Shown piece after piece: positions 48,578 through 58,830 of a DNA stretch of 64,000 nt; the stretch's first letter is position 1; each line of letters starts with the position of its first letter. The notes beneath the pieces were generated by a model. That model was given only the letters and a program-made list of their open reading frames with translations, made no database searches and was not told the origin of the DNA. Position numbers and translations under genes: made by a program. The DNA is from Clusia tigrina. Its lineage: Eukaryota; Arthropoda; Insecta; Diptera; Clusiidae. The stretch spans positions 150,701,488 through 150,765,487 of the forward strand of contig OV050030.1 in NCBI GenBank assembly GCA_920105625.2, given 5' to 3'.

Positions 48578-48789
48578 AGGTCAGACCCCATCTGGTATCG
48601 CTAGGGACCAATCGGTATATGTGTGGCTTTAGGCCAGCCAGGTTAACCTAACCTAACCTTTAATCAATGTATTTACTAATTAACACTAACAAAAAAAAAG
48701 ATAAATATTTAACTTACGATACTAAAAACATAACAAAAACAAAGATAGTCTAAAAATTTGCTATCAAGAAAGTGTTTTTACAATTATTT

Positions 48790-49840
48790 TTGGAACGAAT
48801 TTGGAACTAATTTAGCTGCGCAATCCATGTGCCGTTATGAGATTGATGCTTCACTATGCTTTGTGCGTAGTTTAGACGCAAATTAATCAAATATAGTTGT
48901 TCTTTGCTCATCGAATGCAGCATTTTTAGCAAAATTATTGTGAATGTAAGATGTCCTGGTATAAGAACGTCATTTAATATGACTCAGTTAGTTTACGAGA
49001 TTTCCACGAGAACCCTTTCAAGTCAACTCAAAGAAGAGTCTGATCTTGCGGTTACCTACGAGACAGTAAGGCAGCTCCTGAAAAAGTACCAGTATATGTC
49101 AAAAGTTGCACGAAAAAATCCAATACTTTCAACAAAAACATTGAAAAGTGATTGTCATTCACTAGAATGTACTTTGTCAAACCGACGCTATATTTTGCGA
49201 TGATACCAAATTCATGATTTACGATAATGGTGGGCCTAATAGATTCTGGTGACAAAGTTATGCGTTAAACGCATTGGAAAACATAAATATTGTATGCTCT
49301 TCCAATATTTAAATTCGGCAAAATTTCTGTCATGGGATCTGGGCGCATATCCAGTAAGGGGTAAGAGAACTAGATTCCATAAAGAATAAAATTGATGCAA
49401 AACAATATTTGGATATCTTCAAACGTTATTTGGTAACCAGCGTAGATCATTGTGGGTTCAATATTGATAGCAATCCGCAATGCAAATATTACCAAGATAA
49501 GGACCCAAAACATAAGGCGCATTTGGTGAGGATCTGGGTTCTTTATAATTACAAAAAAGTGTTAGATACGGCAGCTTAGAGTTCACAAATGAAAATTTGT
49601 GGGAACTTTTAAGAAATATGGCGGCCGACAGACCGCTAAAAGGTGGAGCAGAGCTCAAAACTGCAATACTAGAGGAATGAAATAAAATACCAAGCGAATA
49701 GATGTGCAGAAGTTGACTTAATCTATGAGGAGAATACTACAAGTCGTTATAGATGCTAAAGGGGGCCATACAAAATATTAAAACCCTTTATGATGCTAAT
49801 TTTCTTTTCTTTCTTTCATTTTTATAAATTAGTTCTGATT
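48790..49840 (+). pseudogene. Tc1-like transposase remnant
   Basis: Between the inverted repeats. YEISTRTLSSQLKEESDLAV with TYETVRQLLKKY is the second DNA-binding helix-turn-helix, followed by VARKNPILSTKT. Later F-C-D-D-T-K-F-M-I-Y-D (first catalytic region, F-S-D-E-x-x-F), ALNALENINIV, GFNIDSNPQCKYYQDKDPKH (second catalytic Asp) and N-E-N-L-W-E-L-L-R (third, Glu). Several stops and shifts: inactive. The N-P-I-E-N-L-W-like end with Glu indicates Tc1 (DD34E) rather than mariner. Confidence 0.85.
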
Positions 49841-50024
49841 TGTAAAAACACTTTCTTGACAGCAAATTTTCTGACTACTTTTGGTTTTTGTTATGTTTTT
49901 TGTTTCTTAATTTTAATATTAGTTTTTTTGTTGTTACTCTTCATTAGTAAATACATTAATTAAATGAAATGAATTAAAAAATGAATCAAAACTATAAAGA
50001 AGTACTATATTATGTACGGAGAAA

Positions 50025-51340
50025 ATCTAATTGACGAATTTTTTACCTTGTCAAAACACATACTCCAAAGTAGCCCACCATTTAATAAAGTTGTTAAAGA
50101 AAAATGCAAAAGTGAACTTAAACGATAAAGATTACATTGAAGCATTTAAAAAATTAAAAGAAAGAATTTATTACGGTCAAATTTTAGTACATCCCGACAT
50201 TAAAAATTATTCATACTCATTACCGACGCTAGCAATTTTGCATTGGGAGCGGTCTTGGTGCCAGACAATAAGGTCATATGCTACGCAAGTAGGTCTTTAA
50301 ATAGGCATGAAAAGAACTATAGCACTATAGAAAAAGAGCTTCTGTCCATTGTATGGTCAACCAAGTATTTTCGGCCTTACCGTTTGGTAGGAAATTTCTT
50401 ATTAAAACCGATCATCGCCCTCTTATATGGCTGAACAATTTGAAAGAGCCAAATGCAAAACTCCAAAGATGGAAGATAAAATTGCACAAGTTCGACTTCG
50501 ATATTGAATATATTAAAGTGAAAGAGAACGTCATTGCTGACGCGTTAAGTAGAATCATTGTAGATACTGACATAAATTTAAATGAACTATTTATTGAAGC
50601 CGATAATACTGTTCATAATGCGAAACTAGCAGTATGCCTTCTATAAGGAAAACGGAAAATGCGATTAACATTTTTAGAACTCAATTAATTTTCAAGAATG
50701 CAGAAAGACAAACTTTTTCAAAAAAATCCTCTATAAAAAGAAAATAAGAAATACCATATCATAAATTTAACACAACAAAGCAATATATTAGAGATATTGA
50801 GGTTTAATCTCCCACAGAAAGTATTAGTAGTAATATTTTGTCCCGCCGATACCCTGTGTCTAAAAATCCAAGGCTAATACTCGATATATTTCTCAAACAA
50901 TAAAAACTTAAAAGTAACGAGATCTCAGTCCTTATTGGAACACATAACAGATAGAGGAGAATTGTTAACCTTGAAAGAGAAAAAACATATCGAAAATAAT
51001 CATAGCGGGATAAGTGAAGTATTTGAAGAAATAAAAAAAATCGCATTACTATCCAGATTTACAAAAAGAAATACATAAATACATTAACCATTGTGACATC
51101 TGCAATAGGGCCAAATTCGATACACACCCAATCAGACATGCCCTCAATATTCCCAAAACACCATTAAAACACAACGCATTTGCGCATTTTTACATTTGGT
51201 ATCTACAAAGAAATATAATAAATTTAACGAGCATTGATAGACTAACTAAGTACGCAACAGCACATGAATTGAAAGACAGAACTTGGGTATCTCTTATTGA
51301 GGCCATTAAAGAAAGGATTCATTATTTAGGTAAAGGTATG
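50025..51340 (+). pseudogene. Ty3/gypsy RT end, RNase H and integrase fragment
   Basis: Insect-retrovirus-like gypsy fragment (17.6/297-type). YSKVAHHLIKLLKKNAKVNL (end of RT), [20 protein letters not shown] with [20 protein letters not shown] (RNase H, over two frames), [20 protein letters not shown] and YIKVKENVIADALSRI (end of RNase H), then after a degenerate stretch YYPDLQKEIHKYINHCDICN (integrase zinc domain) and SIDRLTKYATAHELKDRTWV (core, first catalytic Asp). No LTRs, Gag or RT catalytic box in the window: it begins where the Tc1-like element ends. The right limit is before the mariner at 51426. Confidence 0.88.
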
Positions 51341-51425
51341 TGGTGTTTCCACAGTGGACTCTGGCCATACTAAGTGATTAGAGTTACCACATCAAAAAAT
51401 GTTGTTTTTTGTGATATTTTACATA

Positions 51426-52702
51426 CGAGGGCGGATTGATATTGAAGCTACCTAGCGCTAGATGGCAGCACAAACACAAAAACTTTTTTTTTTCTTAGAA
51501 ATTGCGATCTGTCAAACGTCAGCTGTTAAAATTTCACCCAAATTCATCGATTAGTTTATTTGTTGTAGTCGTTTGAAGTAAGCAACTTTTGTGTTTCTTG
51601 AAAACTGGAAAAAAGCGAATTTTGTGCAGTGAGTAAACACTATTATTTGAAAGGGAAGACGGCGAAAGAGACAAAAGAAAAGCTCGATAAACATTACGGT
51701 GAGTCTGCTCCGTCAGATTACATGGTAAAATATTGGATTGCTGAATTTAAACGCGTCCGAACAAGCACTGCAACAATACCATCAACAGGAATGCCAAAAG
51801 AGGTGGTTACTGAAGAAAATATCAAGAAAATCCTCGATATCGTTATGAATGATCGCCAAGTCAAGTTGCGTGAGATTGTTGAAATGGTAAACATATCATA
51901 TGAACGTGTGTTCAACATTTTGCAAGAACATTTGCATATGAAAAAGCTATCGGCAAGATGGGTGCCGCGTTTGCTCAGTGTCGAACAAAAACGAGTTCGA
52001 CAGACCACTTCACAGCGGTGTTTGAACATGATAAAGCGTTATCCTGTTGATTTTTGGCGTCGATTAATAACTGTTGATGAAACGTGGGTCCACCACTACA
52101 CACCTGAAACCAAAAATCAATCGAAACAATGGGTGGCAGCTGGTGGAAGTGCTCCGAAGAAGGCGAAGGCAGTGAAATCGGCTGTCAAGGTTATGGCCAC
52201 TGTATTTTGGGATGCACACGGAATATTGCTCATCGATTATCTTGAAAAAGGATCCACAATCACGGGAAAGTATTATCGTGCATTTTTGGATCAATTGATT
52301 GATGCAATCAAGGAAAAACGACCACATTTAAAGAAGAAAAAAATTTTCTTTCTTCAAGACAACGCACCGGTTCATACAGCATTAGATACGATGCTAAAAT
52401 TACGTGAAATACACTTCGAATTGGTTAATCATCCACCTTATAGTCCAGATTTAGCTCCTAGTGACTTTTTCCTGTTTCCAGACTTGAAAAAATGGCTCGC
52501 AGAACACGAAGAAGTGATTACCGAAACTAACGCGTATTTTGAGGGGTCACCGAAATCGTATTATTCAGATGGTATAAAAAAGTTGGAGTATCGTCTTACT
52601 AAGTGTGTCGAAGTAGAAGGAGACTATGTTGAGAAATAAATGGTTTTTGAAAAAAAAAATGTTTTTTCCTACTTAGGTAGCTTCAATATCAATCTTCCCT
52701 CG
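51426..52702 (+). mobile_element. Mariner transposon, near-intact
   Basis: 1277 bp flanked by TA. Inverted repeats start CGAGGGCGGATTGATATTGA (left) and CGAGGGAAGATTGATATTGA (right) and continue AGCTACCTA on both sides. Length and structure are canonical for mariner. It carries one open frame of about 345 codons without internal stop. It lies between a decayed gypsy fragment and a jockey-type LINE and appears much younger than both. Confidence 0.95.
51605..52639 (+). CDS. Mariner transposase (DD34D), open frame lacking ATG start
   Basis: Open from a stop at 51599-51601 to 52639. The codon where the start is expected (51605) is CTG, followed by E-K-S-E-F; the first in-frame ATG is at about 51722, which would remove much of the first DNA-binding helix-turn-helix. 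Motifs: VNISYERVFNILQEHLHMKK (second helix-turn-helix), ARWVPRLLS (the W-V-P-x-x-L linker), LITVDETWVHHYTPE (catalytic Asp 1), FFLQDNAPVHTALDTMLK (Asp 2) and YSPDLAPSDFFLFPDLKKWL (Asp 3, 34 residues after Asp 2). The C-terminus E-G-D-Y-V-E-K is normal. Transposase would cut and paste the element. Only the start codon appears lost. Confidence 0.9.
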   Translation: MEKSEFCAVSKHYYLKGKTAKETKEKLDKHYGESAPSDYMVKYWIAEFKRVRTSTATIPSTGMPKEVVTEENIKKILDIVMNDRQVKLREIVEMVNISYERVFNILQEHLHMKKLSARWVPRLLSVEQKRVRQTTSQRCLNMIKRYPVDFWRRLITVDETWVHHYTPETKNQSKQWVAAGGSAPKKAKAVKSAVKVMATVFWDAHGILLIDYLEKGSTITGKYYRAFLDQLIDAIKEKRPHLKKKKIFFLQDNAPVHTALDTMLKLREIHFELVNHPPYSPDLAPSDFFLFPDLKKWLAEHEEVITETNAYFEGSPKSYYSDGIKKLEYRLTKCVEVEGDYVEK

Positions 52703-52759
52703 TACATACATAAATAAGATTAAATTATAGCAAAAATAATAATAAATAAAATTTTTAAA

Positions 52760-54250
52760 AAACTAGTAAACAAAGTATAGTCGGTAATCGCCATGAGTGT
52801 GCAGCGCTCTCCCCCGTGGGAGAGAACGAGATCTATGAGAGAGTCACTCCACTCTTAGGGGAGTGCACATGGCAAACCTCCAATAATGTCCTCCAGTATA
52901 GCTGTGGATTGTGCGACAACTACAACAAATTCGTTAGCAACAACAACATCTGCCTTCTCTACGTACAAAAACTATATTCTCGACTACAACTGCGACATCA
53001 ACATGTTCTTCTGCCTGTGTGCAAATTCCACCAAAAGGCGGGCAGGTAAGTCAACGGCAATCGCTACGAAAGAGAGCACGAACCTCACCCACGACAGATA
53101 AAGCGAAAAGAACGCCCAACACTAACAAAAAGCAAAAAATAGCAAAAAAAAACCCAAGCCAAAGTAAGTTATCAAACTACTGGTTGCGCGATTTTACTTC
53201 AGAAAGAAAAAACAGATTTGCTGCTTTGACCGTTGATAATGACGAACTTGCTGAACCCTCGCACAGTGGACAAGTTTATCAAAATGAGTCCGAAAAAGAA
53301 AAAACAACTAGTCCGAAAAAAAAAGTTTAAACAAACCACCCCCTATATACGTACGAGGCGTATAATGCATAAAGACGTTAAAAAATGCGCTAACCGCTGT
53401 TGCAGACAGTAAAATATTAACAAACAATGAAGTACGAATGACTACGTTCAATCGAATGACTCGGAAACATACACAAAAATATTCCAAATGCTAAAGCAAA
53501 AAGGTACGAAGCTGTACACATTTAAACCCAAAAATGAAAGGGGTTTCAAAGTCATTCTTTGCAATATGCATCCCTCCGTAGACCAAGAAGAAATTAAAAA
53601 TGAGCTTGGTGAAAACGGTCACAAAGTTTTAGACATAACTAACATACCTCAACGGGCAACAAAAAAACCGCTACCTCTGTTTAGCATAGAACTGGAAACA
53701 AATACTAACAATAAAGATATTTTATAGCATTAACAAATTAATGCATTGCATAGTAGTTTTTGAGGCACCTCATCATAAAAGAGCAGTCGCGCAATGCACT
53801 AAATGCCAAAAATACGGACATACAAAAAACTACTGTACAAGGGATCCAGTATGTGTGAAATGCGCTGGCACGCATCTAACAAGTGAATGCTAAAAAAAAA
53901 TAACCAACGCAGCTGAAATTAAATGTGCCCTGTGTGGCGGAAATCATACTGCAAACTACAAAGGCTGTGAAATATACAAAGCCATAAAAATTCAAAGGTT
54001 TCCATCTTTACGCAGAAAGGATCCATTATTACTACAGACCAAAAGTACGGATGGATCAGTAGTAAAACCAGGCTTAAGCTATGCCGAAATTGCAGGGTCA
54101 ACCAATCCAAATAAAACTGAAGAAACTACAACAAAAAAAAACGATAGTGATATTAATGAACTTAAAGACATGGTGAATTCCCTAATCACTCAAATGACTA
54201 ATATGAGGAATGTTACTAACAAGCTTAAATGCACGAAAGTAACAGTTTAA
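52760..54250 (+). pseudogene. Jockey-type LINE D ORF1
   Basis: 52886-53330: Lys/Ser/Thr-rich N-terminal region in two frames with LRDFTSERKNRFAALTVDND. 53488-53727: KLYTFKPKNERGFKVILCNM and HPSVDQEEIKNELGENGHKV, the RRM-like domain typical of jockey ORF1. 53760-53965: three zinc knuckles, CTKCQKYGHTKNYC, CVKCAGTHLTSEC and C-A-L-C-G-G-N-H-x-x-x-Y-K-G-C. A C-terminal coiled coil ends at 54250. ORF1 is the Gag-like particle protein. 5' of it (52705-52885) is A/T-rich, then the presumed LINE 5' end near 52800. Stops at several points. Confidence 0.85.
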
Positions 54251-55087
54251 AAATTGTAGCCTGGAATGTAAATGGCTTAACAAAACATTATCTTGAGTTG
54301 AACGCAATTTTTGTCTGACAAGAAAATTGATATAGCTCCAGTTTCAGAAACACATTTTACGAACAAAATCTATAACCATATGCACCACCTCATTTTCAAT
54401 CCACTACTGTGCAAATTGAGGATACAAGTGGGCCAATACTTATCCCCCAGACACCTAATAACGACGGATCAATATGATGACTACATAGAGACGCTTGGCG
54501 TAAGATTCATTGCAGCTGGAGATCTGAATGCAAAACACACTGACTGGGGATCTAGGCTAACCAATAAGAAAGGACTAAATCTGATTAATGCTATAAACAA
54601 AAAAATAACTGCAGATTTTTAAGCTCGGGTGCACCCACATACTGGCCAGGTAGGAAAAAGAGACTTCAGCATAACAACAAATATAAAGTGTAACCAATTA
54701 AAAATTAAACCTTGTTTTGAACTTTCTTCAGACCACTCTCCGATAATACTTGACTACACAACTGACACCAAACCCATAGAACCAATAGCTAAGATTTTTA
54801 ACCACAAAACAAACTGGAATGAGTATAGACAGCATATTGAAAATCATCTGAATATGTCTAGCACACTGAAAACACAATTTGTCATTGAACGTGCCATTAT
54901 TCACTTCAACGATGTGGTCCTAGACGCAGGAATGAAATCAAGCCAACAGCATAAATTTAGAAGAAATAAACCTACAACGGATTTCATAAGAAAGAAGAGA
55001 AAGCTGAGAAAGAGGTGGCAGCTAACTAGATCGCCTGAGGAAAAAGACAATTTAAATATTGCCTCCAAAAACTCAAGAAAATATTAA
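54229..55087 (+). pseudogene. Jockey-type LINE D ORF2 start: endonuclease
   Basis: Starts M-H-E-S-N-S-L-K-I-V-A-W-N-V-N-G-L at 54229, overlapping ORF1 by 22 nt. A shift follows; DIAPVSETHFTNK holds the catalytic Glu, FIAAGDLNAKHTDWGSR the Asp/Asn block, and ELSSDHSPIILDY the His. The linker FNHKTNWNEYRQHIENHLNM is in the frame 54629-55087. A segment between Glu and Asp blocks (near 54400) is shortened. Confidence 0.88.
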
Positions 55088-55099
55088 CTAAAAGACAAA

Positions 55100-56092
55100 A
55101 TATAGAAGTTGAAAATACCTAAAAAACTTGACGCCTACCCAGGATACGAACTACTCATTATGGAAATGCACAAAGAAATTAAAAACTCAGATAAGGTATC
55201 AGCCACCACTACGGAAAGATGACAACTCATGGGCTACTGAAGAAGAAGAAGAAAAAGCAATGGGCCAATGAAGAAAAAGCAACTGCATTGGCTAAATACT
55301 TTAAAAAAGTCTTATCAAATGACGAAGATAAATATATTGAAACACGCAATGACTTAAATGTAGACATTACAACCATAATAAAGAAAACAAACACAACAGA
55401 AATAATTTATTGCATTAAAAAACGAATATACCACAAAAAAACACCAGGATACGATATGTTGACAGGAAAAGCTCTCGCTGAGCTACCTACTATAGGTTAT
55501 AACTACTTAAGGAATGTTATCAACTCAATGTTCCGACTACAATTTTTTCCCAAACTATGGAAAGTTGCCGAAATTATTGCACTACCAAAGCAGGGAACAC
55601 ATGCTACAACTGCTTCGTCGTATAGACCAATTAGCCTACTTCCCATAATTTCTAAAGTTGCTGAAAACCTATTACATGATAGACTTAGCCAGATCCTTGA
55701 CAATAAAAACATTATACCAAATCATCAATTCGGCTTCAGAAAACGGCATTCAACAATACAACAGATACACCGTATAACAAACAAAATTGAAACAGACATA
55801 GAATATGAGCGGTACTGCGTTGCTGTATTCTTGGACTTTGCAAAAGCATTTCACAAAGTATGGCATAAAGGACTGCTGCAGAAACTGAAGACGATGCTGC
55901 CACTTGACTAATATTTGATTGTTGAAAGTTATCTTAGTGATCGTTACTTTTACGTCAAATATAATGAATAGTGTTCGTCTATTCATCTTACAACAGCTGG
56001 AGTTCCCCAAGGGAGTGTTTTAGGACCACTGCTGTATATCATATTTACCTCAGATATACCACTTCCAAAAGAACTGAATACCACAATTCAAC
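55100..56092 (+). pseudogene. Jockey-type LINE D reverse transcriptase, cut by BEL LTR
   Basis: 55219-55911: EKATALAKYFKKVLSNDEDK, KKTPGYDMLTGKALAELPTI, ASSYRPISLLPIISKVAENL, NHQFGFRKRHSTIQQIHRIT and VAVFLDFAKAFHKVWHKGLL with the first catalytic Asp. After a stop (55909-55911), TAGVPQGSVLGPLLYIIFTS follows at about 55990. Coding stops exactly at the BEL/Pao 5' LTR (56093) before the Y-A-D-D box. The rest of the element is expected beyond the BEL element, outside the window. Confidence 0.92.
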
Positions 56093-56524
56093 TGTTCAGT
56101 CACACTGAACAGATCAACAATTGCACTATTGACAAAAACAAGCACACGCAAAACCAAATTTCATATTATCAAGGCCAACACTTGCTTGTTGAACTCATTT
56201 CCCTTCAAAGTAGCTGCCCAGTGCATTGACTTAGGCGATCATATTTCACTTGGTTGCAATGTGCGCTAAATTATGTATGGGAATGATATAATGGTGTTGG
56301 CTCGTGTTTGATTATTGACAACGGCGCAGTTTTGTCCGTCACTTTATTGTTAATTATATTTTAACCAATCTGCATAAAATTGATATAAATAATTGTACAA
56401 TTCCAATAAAGAATCAGAATCACCTTAACTGCCTAAGTGTTCTCAATTAAAGTTATACGGTTTCAAGTGACCTATAACATTTCAACAAGTTCTTGGTTTA
56501 TGTACCAAGAAGCTGACTTCAACA
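56093..56524 (+). repeat. BEL/Pao 2 5' LTR
   Basis: 432 bp, TG...CA ends. Compared with the 3' LTR it lacks about 37 bp after AACAATTGCAC, between two copies of TGCAC, a typical short-repeat deletion. Several substitutions also separate the two. Confidence 0.9.
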
Positions 56525-56526
56525 TT

Positions 56527-56545
56527 TGGTGACCCCGACGTGATT
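56527..56545 (+). promoter_or_regulatory. Primer-binding site, tRNA-Trp type
   Basis: TGGTGACCCCGACGTGATT begins 2 nt after the LTR. It is the complement of the 3' end of tRNA-Trp including CCA, from memory of that tRNA. Confidence 0.8.
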
Positions 56546-56574
56546 AAATTGAACAACGTCAATCATCTGACATC

Positions 56575-58830
56575 ATGGCTACCTTCGGCGAGCTAGGGGC
56601 ACTCCAGAAAGAAACTGGGGAGGAAATTCAAGGAATCATTAAGAATTTCAGAAAGGACCCAGCTGAGAAGAAGACAACCGCTACATATTTCAAGGATCGT
56701 TTGTGGCGCCTGAACACTGCATGGGACAACTTTGAAGGAAGAGATAGCAAGCTGAGGACATTAACTGATCAGCCCTTGAATCATGATTACTTCGCATCGG
56801 CCTATTACGAAGAAATCAAAAAAATAGTCACTGCCCATGTGCAGCTCTTCACTGACGAAATACAAAAACTCGAAGCACTGGCTACAACACCATACGTAGG
56901 TCATGCTAAGACACCAGCGGACTCAGCACAGCAACCTGGGATCAGCAACACTAAACAACACGAAGCACTTGGATCAGGACCAGTCAAATACCAATCAAGA
57001 AAGTCTTCAGACGGTTCATCCAAGACAGAAGACACCATTCCAAGCAGTTTGCGTAAACAGCACGCATTAATGATGTCACTACAACGACTTCTTTCTGGAA
57101 TCTCAACAATCGCTGAGGACCAATCACGCCAATTCTTTGAAGAAAATATTGCATGACTTAAAAGATTGTGGAACGAAATTGAAACCTCAAACTTCAAAGT
57201 ATGGGAAGAGTCCCCAGCACCGGAAGAGGAGGGCTACGATTTCAATGCCTATCTCGAGATGGAACACCAGGTGCATTGCCGGCTAATAGAGCTTTCCACA
57301 AAATCAGGAAAAAGGGAACTTTCAGAAGTAGTTGAGCAACAAGCCTTCCGGTTACCACAAATCACCATACCCAAATTTGGTGGTGACTACTTAAAATGGA
57401 ACCAATTATACGACATATTTACAGAAATGGTTCATAAATCGCCAATTTCACCAGTTCAAAAAACCAATTTGGCGGGAGAAGCTGAGCGGGTAATCAGGCA
57501 TCTCACATTGACTCAATACAATTATGAAACAGCATTGAAATTGCTCCAGGAGACGTACAACAACAAGAGAGTGCTAACTTCCACCTTGATTCAGCGACTA
57601 CTAGGACATCCAAGTCTCTCATCTGACACAGCATCGTCGACAACTTTAAAAAATCTCCACGATGCTGTACGCGAAAGTCTGCTGGCGCTCGAAAACCTAG
57701 GCGTATCTACATCATCTTGGGATCCATTGCTGCTACATCTTCTCATCAAAAAACTAGATCGCCAAAGCCATATATTATATGAGTTGGAAAGTCCTAAGCA
57801 GCTACAAACTATTGATGACTTCCTGCACTTCCTCGAGAACCGGTTTCAATCTTTAGAAGCTCTCGGGGGGAGGGAAAGACAAAACGCATCAAGAGCTATA
57901 GCAGCGGTAGCAACAGCTTCCACTTGCAGCTATTGTTCGGGCAAGGACCACCCCCTGTACTATTGCAAGGGATTCCTGCAATTATCTGCGGTAAATCGAT
58001 TGAACTCGGCTAAAAAACAAAGGCTCTGTTTCAATTGTCTTAAAAATGATCACACTTTACGAGTCTGAAAATCTCGGAGCTGCACCAATTGTAACAAAAA
58101 GCACAATTCATTGTTACACTTGGAATCGAAGGATCCAGAGCCAACAAATAACCAACAAATAGCAAGATCAAATCAACAATCCAGTACAGAAACTAAGTTG
58201 ACTGCAACCAATTCTTCGGCAACATTAGCTGCAGCTAACACTTTGCCGGCCTGCCAGGGCCATGTTCTCTTAGCAACAGCTAAGGTCAAAATCACAGCAA
58301 ATAACGGACAATCTGGTGTTTTCAGGGCAATCTTGGATTCCGGGTCTCAGATCAACCTAGTAACTGAGCGACTCATTAAGAAATTTACTATTGCTCCAAC
58401 CAAGGCTGCGTTAAGCATTGAAGGCATTGGTCAAAGAGTGAAGACTGCAACTCAATGGGTCAACGTGAAACTACAATCAAGAACAGGCCATTTCGAAACC
58501 AGACTAGAGGCTTTTGTACTACAAACAATCATTCCAGCTCAACCAGCTCAACAAATCGACGTCTCATCATGGTCGATTCCTGAAAACATACAATTAGCTG
58601 ACCGGGAATTTAACCAACCAGGAAAAATGGATGTTCTCCTGGGTGCTGAGTTCTACTTCAGCTTAATGGCAACGGGCCAAATCCAACTATCCACTGATCA
58701 GCCAGTGCTACAAAATACATCACTGGGCTGGATCATAGGTGGAAAGAGCAAGGGAGAGTCGACAAGCACGGCAACTTGCGCGGTTTACAGTGAGGACGAA
58801 GTATCAACCAACGAATTGCTAATGTAATTT
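56575..58830 (+). pseudogene. BEL/Pao 2 Gag and protease, two in-frame TGA stops
   Basis: One reading frame throughout, interrupted only by TGA at 57154-57156 and at 58066-58068. It starts MATFGELGALQKETGEEIQG; capsid part: LPQITIPKFGGDYLKWNQLY with DIFTEMVHKSPISPVQKTN (DUF1759-type Gag). Zinc knuckles CSYCSGKDHPLYYC and CFNCLKNDHTLRV, with the second stop replacing the next Cys position, and C-T-N-C-N-K-K-H-N-S-L-L-H. Protease AILDSGSQINLVTERLI is intact (D-S-G), followed by MDVLLGAEFYFSLM and TSLGWIIGGKS. Few other defects: a fairly young copy. Confidence 0.9.

Larger units (their letters stand above)
44617..48662 (+). mobile_element. Loa-type LINE C
   Basis: A non-LTR element of about 4.05 kb with ORF1, overlapping ORF2 (endonuclease, RT remnant, RNase H) and a 3' tail GGTTAACCTAACCTAACC. 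It is flanked by ATCAATG at 44610-44616 and 48663-48669, a 7-bp target duplication, and lies in the left inverted repeat of a Tc1-like element. An intact 5' end is likely, because ORF1 starts within a few bases of the junction. An internal RT deletion makes it inactive. Confidence 0.88.
44553..50014 (+). mobile_element. Tc1-like transposon with long inverted repeats, split by LINE C
   Basis: Outer ends CATAATATAGTACTTCTTTA are inverted copies flanked by TA (44551-44552 and 50015-50016). The left inverted repeat is 44553-44616 plus 48670-48790, interrupted by LINE C; the right is about 49828-50014, giving about 185 bp each. Without the LINE the element is about 1.4 kb. Long repeats of this size occur in several Tc1-group elements. 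Similarity also reaches a little outside the TA on both sides (ATTTGATTTCTCC against ATTAGATTTTCTCC), so the true ends could be up to 20 bp further out. Confidence 0.85.

Noticed and set aside
48641..48660. True telomeric repeat array
   Set aside because: Only two to three CCTAA units, located exactly at the LINE 3' end and inside its target duplication.
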